Below, piece by piece: positions 43,949 to 51,468 of a DNA stretch of 64,000 nt. The translations under genes were made by a program, and so were the position numbers. Below the pieces are notes generated by a model, which made no database searches, was not told the DNA's origin, and saw only the letters and a list, made by a program, of their open reading frames with translations. How positions within the stretch are numbered: position 1 is the stretch's first letter; each line of letters starts with the position of its first letter. This DNA comes from Coprococcus phoceensis (GTDB taxonomy: Bacteria > Bacillota > Clostridia > Lachnospirales > Lachnospiraceae): assembly GCF_900104635.1 (NCBI RefSeq), contig NZ_FNWC01000007.1:1525421-1589420 (forward strand), in the 5' to 3' direction.

Positions 43949-43975
43949 CTTACAAAGTTCTAACAAAAATGTAAG
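43949..43975. promoter_or_regulatory. Operator candidate upstream of the Bce-like transporter
   Basis: CTTACA (43949-43954) and TGTAAG (43970-43975) form an inverted repeat; the minus strand also shows TTACATTTTTG and TTAGAACTTTG with an 11-bp period. Located about 60 bp before the ATPase start, a suitable place for the linked BceR-like regulator. Confidence 0.45.
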
Positions 43976-43991
43976 AAGTGCAGGACCGCAA

Positions 43992-45005
43992 TCAGCCCTG
44001 CACTTCATGGATCAGACAGTTGATGTGAAACGCCAGGGAAATAGCGGTTCCTTGTTCCGATGATTCTGCCGCAATGCCAATGCCCAGCTTTTCACAGAGC
44101 CGTTTGCATAGGTACAGGCCAATGCCTGTGGACTGCTGGACCATACGACCATTCTGACCGGTAAATCCCTTTTCAAAGATACGGGGCAGATCGGACGCAG
44201 CAATCCCGATTCCATTGTCCTCCACGACAAGAACAACCTGATCCTGCCGTTTATGAGTAGAAATGCGGAGAACCGGCTGTTCCGTACGATACTTGACCGC
44301 ATTGGCAATCAGTTGGTTCAGAATAAAGCGCACCCACTTTTCATCTGAATAAACCGTGTCCTGCATTTCCTCCACTTCCAGACGCATACCACTTTGGAGC
44401 AGCAGATATTTATTATTTGCAATCGCCTGATGCACCACTTGGGACAGTGCCATTTCCCGGACAGAATAATCTTTCTCTGTATGCTCACTGCGGGCGTAAT
44501 AAAGAGCTTGTTCGGTAAAGCGGTTGGTCTTTTCCAGTTCCAGCAGAAGTTCCTTTGTCCAGTCCATCCGATGGTTTTCACATAGGAGTTTCATGGCAGT
44601 AATGGGCGTTTTGATTTCGTGAATCCATTGCTCAATGTATTCTTTGTACTCCAGACGTTCTCGCTCGACTTCTCCAATCTGTTCCAACATGGATTTTCCA
44701 GCCATTTTCAAAAGCTGATAGTAAACCTGTTCCTCGGCCTGTTCCGGCAGCTCCATCACTTCGGAAATGAGGTATCTTTCGGAAAGCTGCTCCGCCATAT
44801 CCAGAAGTTTTTTCATCTGCCGCTTCCGTTTCCAGTAAGTGAGGACAAGTCCCGTCAGCAAAATCAATGCCCATACAATCAGGATCAATACTACTGCGGA
44901 AACCGAATTGCCGCACACCAGCAAAAATACAGTGAGTGCAGCCATACAAACAAGGTTCGTCAGCAGAAATGGTAGCCTGTTTTTCCAATATCGTCTGCTG
45001 TTCAT
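43992..45005 (-). CDS. BceS-like intramembrane-sensing histidine kinase
   Basis: A 337-residue kinase with two closely spaced membrane segments (about 12-31 and 35-54) and almost no extracellular loop, the hallmark of BceS-type sensors. H box IEQWIHEIKTPITAMKLL (phospho-His about 129), N box LNQLIANAVKY, G boxes DNGIGIA and STGIGLYLCKRL. It most likely reads transport activity of the neighbouring permease. Its start overlaps the regulator stop by 4 bp (ATGA). Confidence 0.93.
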   Translation of the reverse strand: MNSRRYWKNRLPFLLTNLVCMAALTVFLLVCGNSVSAVVLILIVWALILLTGLVLTYWKRKRQMKKLLDMAEQLSERYLISEVMELPEQAEEQVYYQLLKMAGKSMLEQIGEVERERLEYKEYIEQWIHEIKTPITAMKLLCENHRMDWTKELLLELEKTNRFTEQALYYARSEHTEKDYSVREMALSQVVHQAIANNKYLLLQSGMRLEVEEMQDTVYSDEKWVRFILNQLIANAVKYRTEQPVLRISTHKRQDQVVLVVEDNGIGIAASDLPRIFEKGFTGQNGRMVQQSTGIGLYLCKRLCEKLGIGIAAESSEQGTAISLAFHINCLIHEVQG

Positions 45006-45673
45006 ATCGTGTACCCCTGTCGGTGCTTTGTCTTAATAAAATCCGTCAGGCCGATGCCCACAAGTTTTTCCCGGATGCGGTTGATATTGACGCTCAAAGC
45101 ATTGTCATCCACATATAGCTGATTGTCCCACAAATACTCAATAATATCTCCACGAGAACAGATTTTCCCTCCATTCTTGAAAAGGTAATAGAGAATTTTT
45201 AATTCGTTTTTGGTAAGTTCTATGCTCTGTCCATTATAGCCCAAACTGCTGGATTCCAAATGCAGCACCGCATCTCCATAGACGATCTGTTCCTGCTGCT
45301 GTGCGGGATAAGCTTTTTTCAGTAGGGAAGCGATTTTCGCAAGCAGGATTGCTGTGTTATAGGGCTTCGTGATAAAAGCATCGCCACCCAGCATAATGCT
45401 GTTTAATTCATCCATATCTGTATTACAGCTCGTTACAAAAATGATCGGCACCTCGGAGAAGGTACGGATTTTAGAGCATAAAGCAAAGCCATTCTCTCCG
45501 GGCAACTTAATGTCCAACAAAATCAGATGTGGCTTTTCATCCTGAATCTGTTCTATCACAGCAGAAAAATCCTTTATGCCAATCGTTGCATATCCATTTC
45601 CATTCAATAATGTTTGCAATTCTCCCTGTATCACAGGATCATCTTCAATTATCATAATTTTATATCGTTTCAT
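45002..45673 (-). CDS. BceR-like response regulator (OmpR family)
   Basis: A 223-residue regulator: receiver with IIEDDPVIQ, phospho-Asp in HLILLDIKLPGENG (about 52), Lys in FITKPYN, and a C-terminal winged helix (about 130-220, LTKNELKILYYLFKNGG ... VDDNALSVNINRIREKL). The ATG at 45673 has AAGGAAGG about 10 nt upstream. Pairs with the kinase at 43992 and should activate the ABC genes at 40923-43890. Confidence 0.94.
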   Translation of the reverse strand: MKRYKIMIIEDDPVIQGELQTLLNGNGYATIGIKDFSAVIEQIQDEKPHLILLDIKLPGENGFALCSKIRTFSEVPIIFVTSCNTDMDELNSIMLGGDAFITKPYNTAILLAKIASLLKKAYPAQQQEQIVYGDAVLHLESSSLGYNGQSIELTKNELKILYYLFKNGGKICSRGDIIEYLWDNQLYVDDNALSVNINRIREKLVGIGLTDFIKTKHRQGYTI

Positions 45674-45854
45674 GCTTTCTGCACCTTCCTTGTTTTGTCC
45701 GGCCATCAATCGGCTTTTCTGCAGTTTTGGGAATCAGCCAAACACCGGCCATCTTCACAGCGCCGGAGATACGCCCACCGGCACAATAATAATTTACTCT
45801 ACGAGGTGTCACGCCCCACTTCTCGGCGGCCTCTTTCAATGTCATATATTCCAT
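45660..45854 (-). CDS. Excisionase/MerR-like small HTH protein
   Basis: A 64-residue protein beginning MEYMTLKEAAEKWGVTPRRVNYYCAGGRISGAVKMAGVW, then a Pro/Lys tail: the winged HTH_17 pattern of excisionases and small DNA-binding proteins. AGGTG lies 5 nt before the ATG. It overlaps the start of the regulator gene. It might direct excision of the element or regulate nearby genes; the position inside the Bce-like module makes regulation equally likely. Confidence 0.8.
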   Translation of the reverse strand: MEYMTLKEAAEKWGVTPRRVNYYCAGGRISGAVKMAGVWLIPKTAEKPIDGRTKQGRCRKHETI

Positions 45855-45943
45855 ATCGCACCTCCATAGAATCTATTATAGTTCTTTAGCTCGAACAATA
45901 CAACCTTCAATATTAAGTGTTTGGAAGTGGACGTTAAAAAATT

Positions 45944-45970
45944 AAAGCCACAAGAAAATCTCGTGGCTTT
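45944..45970 (-). terminator. Terminator of the second winged-helix gene
   Basis: AAAGCCAC (45944-45951) pairs with GTGGCTTT (45963-45970); the minus strand continues AATTTTTTAA. Confidence 0.75.
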
Positions 45971-45973
45971 AGA

Positions 45974-46366
45974 TTACAAGTGTTCAAATTTATAGCCGAT
46001 TCCGGCGACACTCTCAATATAGTTTGGAAGATCCGGTTCAAAGCGCAATTTCTTACGCAACTTACTTATATGATTATGAATGGCTTTTCTCGAATAGGAA
46101 TCACAATCCTCTTTCCAAACCAAATCGGTAATCAGTTCGTAAGTAAAAACACGTTTGGGATTGGCAATGAGTAATGCCAGTATATCAAACTCCTTACTTG
46201 TCAGGTTGATAATCCGTTCGCGAACCCTGACAGTACGATGTTCCAGGCATAGATAAAGCTCGCCTTCTTGTATTTCTGTAAGCGGATTCTTCTCTGCAGC
46301 AAAGGAAGTGTGACAGGAATTGAATACCGTTCCATGACAGACTCCTTGTTCCAAAATATATTGCAT
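45974..46366 (-). CDS. Winged-helix (OmpR/PhoB type) DNA-binding protein, copy 2
   Basis: A 130-residue near twin of the protein at 39854-40246, with only a handful of substitutions (such as GVC for GVS, DILALL for DILTLL, CDSYSR for CDFYSR). It again lacks a receiver, and the coding frame again continues about 33 codons upstream without a usual start codon. Most third-position differences between the copies are silent, so both were under selection for protein after duplication. Confidence 0.75.
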   Translation of the reverse strand: MQYILEQGVCHGTVFNSCHTSFAAEKNPLTEIQEGELYLCLEHRTVRVRERIINLTSKEFDILALLIANPKRVFTYELITDLVWKEDCDSYSRKAIHNHISKLRKKLRFEPDLPNYIESVAGIGYKFEHL

Positions 46367-46462
46367 TAGAGCATTCTTTTGTTCCTCGTTAAGAAGCAGA
46401 AATAACTTTTCGCCAATCTGTTTGCCGGATTCTTCTATATCAAAAACAGCTAATGTCCCATC
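45974..46462. repeat. Direct repeat, copy 2
   Basis: Second copy of the repeat at 39854-40345. Homology stops shortly after the shared GGAGG site; the terminators following the two copies differ. Confidence 0.8.
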
Positions 46463-46502
46463 ACATCACCTCCACAAAAGCATTTTACAAAAAATATATC
46501 AT

Positions 46503-46673
46503 TTATCTCATTTCCGGTCGAAGAATAACCCGCTTGAACAAAAACATTGTTGCACCAAAATAGGTCAAGTAGATTGCACAGAATAGCAGGATTGTAACCA
46601 GACCATAAAAAGGTACCAGTCCCTCCTGTAAGATTACCTCTCCGAAAAGGAACTGCACATCCACTATCTGATA
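46503..46673 (-). pseudogene. C-terminal scrap of an FtsX-type permease
   Basis: From the TAG that ends the upstream regulator, the same frame continues 56 codons (YQIVDVQFLFGEVILQEGL, then PFYGLVTILLFCAIYLTYFG, then a basic end RVILRPEMR) to a stop at 46503. It has the last membrane segment and tail of an ABC permease but no start. It shows that a second transporter once lay here and was deleted. Confidence 0.6.
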
Positions 46674-47123
46674 CTAATATTTTTTATAAATGTATTCAGT
46701 AAAAATACGATAAAAACAATATACAATCCAAACTACCCAAGTTATTTCCCACCTGTGTGATATTACAGAAATCAGCAAATAAAGAATAGCCACGGTAATA
46801 GCGATAATCCAATTTGTTATTTTTTTCTTCTTGCTTATTTCATTAGCAGATACTTTCACAACATCTGATAATAAACTCTCATACTCGTGATCAACATTAT
46901 TTTCTGCCTTTTCACCCTTGAATAATTCTGCTATGGTAATCCCCAAGGATGTAGCTAATGGCTCAATAAGAGATACATCTGGAAATCCGATGCCTCGTTC
47001 CCATTTTGAAATAGCTGCACTTGATACACCTAATTCATTTGCCAAATCCTGCTGAGTACGATTTTGTTCTTTCCTGATAGTAGCAATTAAACTGCCTGTT
47101 TTTTGAACGTTCAATATTTTCAC
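46674..47123 (-). CDS. XRE-family regulator with C-terminal membrane segments
   Basis: A 149-residue protein. The Cro/C1 HTH (about 10-66) reads GSLIATIRKEQNRTQQDLANELGVSSAAISKWERG, then FPDVSLIEPLATSLGITIAELF. A linker leads to two membrane segments (about 101-118 and 124-140) and a basic end. Membrane-linked XRE regulators of this form often sit beside transporter genes. Upstream (47172-47207) there is a 20-bp direct repeat that may be its operator. Confidence 0.85.
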   Translation of the reverse strand: MKILNVQKTGSLIATIRKEQNRTQQDLANELGVSSAAISKWERGIGFPDVSLIEPLATSLGITIAELFKGEKAENNVDHEYESLLSDVVKVSANEISKKKKITNWIIAITVAILYLLISVISHRWEITWVVWIVYCFYRIFTEYIYKKY

Positions 47124-47171
47124 CTTCTTTCTATCTGCTTTTACAATATCACAAAAAACACTGTATTCAAG

Positions 47172-47207
47172 AAACGCTCCGTTGAAATGCTAAACGCTAC
47201 ATTGAAT
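47172..47207. promoter_or_regulatory. 20-bp-period direct repeat upstream of the XRE gene
   Basis: AAACGCTCCGTTGAA (from 47172) and AAACGCTACATTGAA (from 47192) repeat with a 20-bp period. On the minus strand a TTGAAT-N17-ATTGTA promoter-like pair starts at the edge of the repeats, so an operator for the XRE protein is plausible. Confidence 0.4.
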
Positions 47208-47281
47208 TTATGTAAAGATAATCTTTCTCTACACAATCTCACACACGCCGGTATGGTATTCACCTCCGTAAAATTTTTCAA

Positions 47282-48052
47282 TTACTCCACAAAGAACAGC
47301 ACCCGCCGGATCAGCTCTGGGATATTGACCGGGGCGGTGATATAGTCGTTCACGCCCTCATGCCGGTATTCATATTCCGTGGCAAGGTCGTTGTTCTCGG
47401 TGAGGATAAAGAACAGAAGAAGCCGGACAGGGGGATTCTTCATTTGGAACATCCCCGCCACCCGCCGCAGCGTATGAAACAACTCCATTGCTGTGCCATC
47501 CGGCAGTTCCAGATTGCACAAGATCAGTTCAATTTCCTTATCCTCAAAAATATGGCGCTTGGCCTCCTCAATCGAGGAAACCAGAATCAGGTCAAAGCCC
47601 TTTTGCAGCATAGCAGCCCGCAGCACTTCGGCGTTGGTATCTTCCGTATGGACAAAGAGCAGCTTGTGAAAAGTCGGGGCCTTTTCGCCGGATAATTGAC
47701 GGTAGGCATATTCCACCAGCTTATCTTGCAGCAGCAGCCCTTTCATTTTGTCCATGCACAGCGTCGCGCCCCGGCGCTTGGCCTCCTGTTCGTAGTCCTC
47801 TTTATCATGGCAGGACGCCAGAATAAAAGGCAGCTCCTTGTCTGCGGCCCGCACCTCGTCCAGAAAGTCCATGCCGGAACCGTCCGGCAGGTCGAGATCA
47901 CAGCAGACCACCAGCGGCATTTCCTCTTGGATGGCGGCCCGAGCTTCTTTCAGTGTACAAGCCGTTTTCACCGGGTAACCCCGGTGCTGTAAGTATTTTT
48001 GCAGACACCATGTATAGGTGTCGCTGTCGTCGATCAGCAGTATCTTTTTCAT
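47282..48052 (-). CDS. Tandem receiver-domain protein without output domain
   Basis: A 256-residue protein with two receiver-like domains and nothing else. The first (about 1-120) has LLIDDSDTY, phospho-Asp in VVCCDLDLPDGSG (about 52) and the Lys-region MDKMKG. The second (about 130-256) has weak acidic residues and LILCNLELPDGTA, where Asn replaces the phospho-Asp, so it is likely inactive as an acceptor. There is no DNA-binding domain. Codon use is GC-rich, like the genes at 50627-53189. Its promoter carries the same operator as that module, so it probably modulates the linked two-component system by competing for phosphate or binding the kinase. Confidence 0.85.
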   Translation of the reverse strand: MKKILLIDDSDTYTWCLQKYLQHRGYPVKTACTLKEARAAIQEEMPLVVCCDLDLPDGSGMDFLDEVRAADKELPFILASCHDKEDYEQEAKRRGATLCMDKMKGLLLQDKLVEYAYRQLSGEKAPTFHKLLFVHTEDTNAEVLRAAMLQKGFDLILVSSIEEAKRHIFEDKEIELILCNLELPDGTAMELFHTLRRVAGMFQMKNPPVRLLLFFILTENNDLATEYEYRHEGVNDYITAPVNIPELIRRVLFFVE

Positions 48053-48083
48053 GTATCCTCACCCCCAATATTGATTTACCACA

Positions 48084-48117
48084 AGCATAAACTACAAATG
48101 TTACACAAATGTCCGAG
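48084..48117 (-). promoter_or_regulatory. Operator and promoter of the tandem-receiver gene (site A)
   Basis: Direct repeats AAATGTTACAC (48096-48106) and AAATGTCCGAG (48107-48117), period 11 bp. On the minus strand they end exactly 6 nt before the -10 TATGCT (48084-48089). A second, partly palindromic site lies upstream at 48150-48172. Confidence 0.75.
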
Positions 48118-48202
48118 GTACCTTTGATTTCGACAGAAAAACAGGCTGAATTGTTACAACGCTCGGACATTTCAAAAATTTCTTTGAGAAATGGCGAAAA
48201 AA

Positions 48203-48226
48203 GCGGGGCAGCATACGCCGCCCCGC
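48203..48226 (-). terminator. Terminator of the FtsX permease gene
   Basis: GCGGGGC (48203-48209) pairs with GCCCCGC (48220-48226); the minus strand continues TTTTTTCG. It is about 14 nt beyond the permease stop. Confidence 0.85.
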
Positions 48227-48239
48227 CAATCTCAAAAGG

Positions 48240-50612
48240 TCATTCCATCGTCTTAATGCGGTCTACAAGAGATTGCTTATGGCAATAGCGAATGGCTAAA
48301 GTCGAATATATCAATGCAATTACTACGAGGACTGCAAAAAATAGAAGCACTTGCAAGAATGGGAAAGTATAATGCAATTTTCCGAACACTCCAACTTGAT
48401 TAAATATCTGGCATAGAATATAACCTGCTGCTGTGCCGAAAATAAATGTTATTGCCATTGTCCCAAACACATAATACAAACATTCCATTCTCAACATCTT
48501 ATATAATTGCTTATTTGATAGACCAATAGATTGCAATACGCCAAATTCTTGTTGTCTGGATACAAGGTTCGTCATCAAGGTATTGCAAAGGTTGATAATA
48601 CCGAAAATTGCAATAAAAACAATTAACCCGTAGATCGGAATCTGATACCCTGTCATGTGCATTTTTATGGAAGATAGTGCGTCATCAAAGCTATTAAATT
48701 GAATATCAGGATTGTCACCGATTGCATTTAAGACAACATTTTCTGCCGCAGGAAGCTGGTTTACATCTGCATTTATAACAAATTCAGTATTAAAATTCTT
48801 CTTCTTTGGATATATCTCGGATAGTACATTTTCCGGGACAAAGAAATATGTTCCGTTGTAGTCCGTATCGCTCATATCAATAGTTCCGACGACAGATAAT
48901 TCGATTTTCTTTCCAGAAGCAGATACTATTGTTACCACATCTCCTAAAGCAACACTATAATCTTCCCATGACTTTAGCATACCGGCTGTGTCATCAATTA
49001 AGATACCATTTTTCCCGACAAGTTCTTGGTAGCTTATTTCCTCTGATAGTAGGTTATTCGATAAGCCGGAAAATTCATCGTCCGACAATCCTATAATTTC
49101 ACGGAACGAGGACGGTTCTTTTTTATCTGGAAGCAAAATGTCTGCGGAACATCCCTTTATAGATTTAACATCTGTGATATATGGAGAATCTGTCAAAAGA
49201 TTCATCATGCTATCGTCCAGTGGATTATCTTTCAAGGAATTGCCGCTATATTCATCGGAAAGTGTAATCAAAAATTCCTTATCACCAAATGACTGTCGGG
49301 CCATATCTTCTTCATCAATAGAAGCCAGAAATGTTGCTGCACTCATCAGCAAAATTCCTGAAAATCCCAATGATATTAAAGTCAAAATCACTTTTTTGTG
49401 GTTTCGCATAAAACCGATTTTAGCCAAATTTTCAGGAGTTAGTTTTCTCCTTAATTTTTTGGTGTTTAACTTTTCGTTTTCAGTTGTCGTTGATATGCGT
49501 ACAGCTTCAATGGGAGAAATGCTTGCTGCAATTTTAATCGGCTTGCGAATTGATAGAACAACCGATAATTCAGTCAATATGGAGATAACAACGATAATTG
49601 CCAATGTATTAAGCCAATTCCAGCCTTTGGGTACAAGCACATATCCTATTAAGCAGCCAACTACAATCCCTAATGGAATTGAAGTGCGGGATAATTGCCA
49701 GCTTTCTCTTTTTACCATGCGTTTAATCTGTTTTTGGGTCATGCCAATTACCCTTAAACGGCCATATTCTTTGACTTTCCCAACGACTGAAATATAAAAT
49801 AGGCTGTATATAACGGTGGAGCAGGCAATCACAATTAGAATACTAATTGCCGCTACGCCCAGCATATCTCGGCTTGAGTTATCAACACTATCAAAGTAAG
49901 ACGAACTATAAGCGATCTGTTCTTCTCTGATTCCATAAGGGGTCAAACAGGATTTAATCAAATTTTTCAATTCGTCCTCTTTGAATGATCCGCTTCCCAT
50001 TATCCGTAGTGTAGCATTATAAGGGATGTGATCTTGAAAATACGATTGCAGAAAAGAATCAGATACCAATACTTGATATCGCCTATTTGCACCATCGTCA
50101 TGTAAAAGACCGCATACAGTGAAATTTGCATTTTTCCCATTTTGCAACGGTAATTCGATTTCTTGGTTCAATTCAACAGGGCGGCCAATATGTTTCAAAT
50201 AGGCTTCTGAAACTGCAACTTCATTTTCCTTATCAGGTAAGTTCCCAACAAATTCTGTGGAATACAAATACAGATTATTCCTGTCCCGAAAATTAACATT
50301 CAATGTATAATCATCAACACGGAAACTATCAACTAAAGCCTCTGTTCCTACCATTTCAATGTTAGAATCTTGCCTTAAATCATTGATTGTTTCCAAATCC
50401 ACATCAATAACTGCCGCTTGGTAGCGCCCCTGTAAGAATGTTTTCAATTCATGTGATTTTCCAAATGTATAGAGCGCAAGAACGGTCATAAGGCAAGCAG
50501 CAAAAGCAATCGTTACAATAATAAAGATGTTTCTTCGCTTATCTGCTTTAATGCTTCTGTTTGCCAGCTTCTTTGTAATGGCGCTGGTATCATTTTCAAA
50601 AGGCCATGTCAT
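48240..50612 (-). CDS. ABC transporter permease with two FtsX domains
   Basis: A 790-residue permease. An N-terminal membrane segment (about 28-50) precedes an extracellular MacB-type domain (about 52-235), an FtsX core (about 250-370), a further membrane segment near 410, a second extracellular domain (about 430-650) and a final FtsX core (about 665-780). It pairs with the ATPase at 50627. The DNA here is visibly richer in A+T than the ATPase, kinase and regulator genes beside it, so the permease may have been exchanged in from another source. AAGGAGG lies 8 nt before the ATG. Likely exports or extracts peptide antibiotics. Confidence 0.9.
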   Translation of the reverse strand: MTWPFENDTSAITKKLANRSIKADKRRNIFIIVTIAFAACLMTVLALYTFGKSHELKTFLQGRYQAAVIDVDLETINDLRQDSNIEMVGTEALVDSFRVDDYTLNVNFRDRNNLYLYSTEFVGNLPDKENEVAVSEAYLKHIGRPVELNQEIELPLQNGKNANFTVCGLLHDDGANRRYQVLVSDSFLQSYFQDHIPYNATLRIMGSGSFKEDELKNLIKSCLTPYGIREEQIAYSSSYFDSVDNSSRDMLGVAAISILIVIACSTVIYSLFYISVVGKVKEYGRLRVIGMTQKQIKRMVKRESWQLSRTSIPLGIVVGCLIGYVLVPKGWNWLNTLAIIVVISILTELSVVLSIRKPIKIAASISPIEAVRISTTTENEKLNTKKLRRKLTPENLAKIGFMRNHKKVILTLISLGFSGILLMSAATFLASIDEEDMARQSFGDKEFLITLSDEYSGNSLKDNPLDDSMMNLLTDSPYITDVKSIKGCSADILLPDKKEPSSFREIIGLSDDEFSGLSNNLLSEEISYQELVGKNGILIDDTAGMLKSWEDYSVALGDVVTIVSASGKKIELSVVGTIDMSDTDYNGTYFFVPENVLSEIYPKKKNFNTEFVINADVNQLPAAENVVLNAIGDNPDIQFNSFDDALSSIKMHMTGYQIPIYGLIVFIAIFGIINLCNTLMTNLVSRQQEFGVLQSIGLSNKQLYKMLRMECLYYVFGTMAITFIFGTAAGYILCQIFNQVGVFGKLHYTFPFLQVLLFFAVLVVIALIYSTLAIRYCHKQSLVDRIKTME

Positions 50613-50626
50613 AGCTTGCCACCTCC

Positions 50627-51292
50627 TTACTCCACAATCTTGCCGTCCTCAATGCGGACAATCCGATCTGCAAGGCGGGCAATGTCGTTGTTGTGGGTAA
50701 TCATCACGACAGTTTGCCGGAACTCCGCACTGGTACGCTTGATAAGTCCCAGCACCTCGGCGCTGGTCTTGCTGTCAAGGTTGCCGGTCGGCTCGTCGGC
50801 CAGTACAATAGCCGGTTTGGTAATCAAGGCGCGTGCGATCGCCACACGCTGCTGCTGTCCGCCGGAGAGATTGTTCGGCATATTTTTCAGTTTATCTTCC
50901 AGTCCCAGCAGGTGAACAATCTCGTCCAAAAACTTCTGATCCACCGTATCCCCGTCCAGCTCCACCGGCAGGACGATATTCTCATACACATTCAGGATGG
51001 GAACAAGGTTATAGTTCTGGAAGATAAAACCGATGTTGCGGCGGCGGAAGATGGTAAGCTGTTCGTCGTTCTTCTTTGCCAGTTCTTCGCCTCGGACAAT
51101 CACGGTTCCGCTGGTGGGATTGTCCAGCCCGCCCATCATGTGAAGCAGGGTGGACTTGCCGCTACCGGAGGTTCCCACAACAGCCACAAACTCGCCGTCC
51201 TCCACAGAGAAGTTCACGCCGTCAAGGGCGCGGGTGATGTTCGGCTCTGTGCCGTAATACTTTTTCAGATCAATCGTCTGCAAAACGCTCAT
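50627..51292 (-). CDS. ABC transporter ATPase (MacB/LolD type)
   Basis: A 221-residue ATPase: Walker A GTSGSGKSTLLHMMGGLD (about 38), signature LSGGQQQR (about 139), Walker B IVLADEPTGNLD (about 159-170), switch His in ITHNND. It powers the permease at 48240. The ATG at 51292 has AAAGGAG 9 nt upstream; a long upstream frame crosses the operator and is not used. The promoter carries operator site B. GC-rich relative to the permease. Confidence 0.95.
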   Translation of the reverse strand: MSVLQTIDLKKYYGTEPNITRALDGVNFSVEDGEFVAVVGTSGSGKSTLLHMMGGLDNPTSGTVIVRGEELAKKNDEQLTIFRRRNIGFIFQNYNLVPILNVYENIVLPVELDGDTVDQKFLDEIVHLLGLEDKLKNMPNNLSGGQQQRVAIARALITKPAIVLADEPTGNLDSKTSAEVLGLIKRTSAEFRQTVVMITHNNDIARLADRIVRIEDGKIVE

Positions 51293-51334
51293 ACTCAAAA
51301 CTCCTTTCAAGGCTTTCTGCCTGTTGATAAGGCT

Positions 51335-51423
51335 ATTGTAAAACCCAAATGTCCGCGAAATGTTACAGCGGCCAAAAAAATTCATTGAAAATCGGGGTGA
51401 AATGTTACAACGCTCGGACATTT
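51335..51423 (-). promoter_or_regulatory. Operator and promoter of the ABC genes (site B)
   Basis: Direct repeats AAATGTCCGCG (51347-51357) and AAATGTTACAG (51358-51368). On the minus strand they lie exactly 6 nt before the -10 TACAAT (51335-51340). A second site, AAATGTTACAA (51400-51410) facing CGGACATTT, lies upstream and matches the upstream site at 48150-48172. Confidence 0.8.
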
Positions 51424-51433
51424 CAAAAAATTT

Positions 51434-51465
51434 ACGGCGGGCAGCCGGGAATGGCCGTCCGCCGC
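51434..51465 (-). terminator. Terminator of the kinase gene
   Basis: A GC-rich stem (arms about 51434-51446 and 51453-51465) follows the kinase stop; the minus strand continues AAATTTTTTG. Confidence 0.75.
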
Positions 51466-51468
51466 GTT

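Noticed and set aside
43123..45673. Classical antibiotic resistance determinant
   Set aside because: The module resembles peptide-resistance transporters with sensors; no ribosomal protection, methylase, beta-lactamase or van ligase gene is present in the window.
49138..49797. 219-codon plus-strand open frame
   Set aside because: Antisense to the FtsX permease, no ribosome site.
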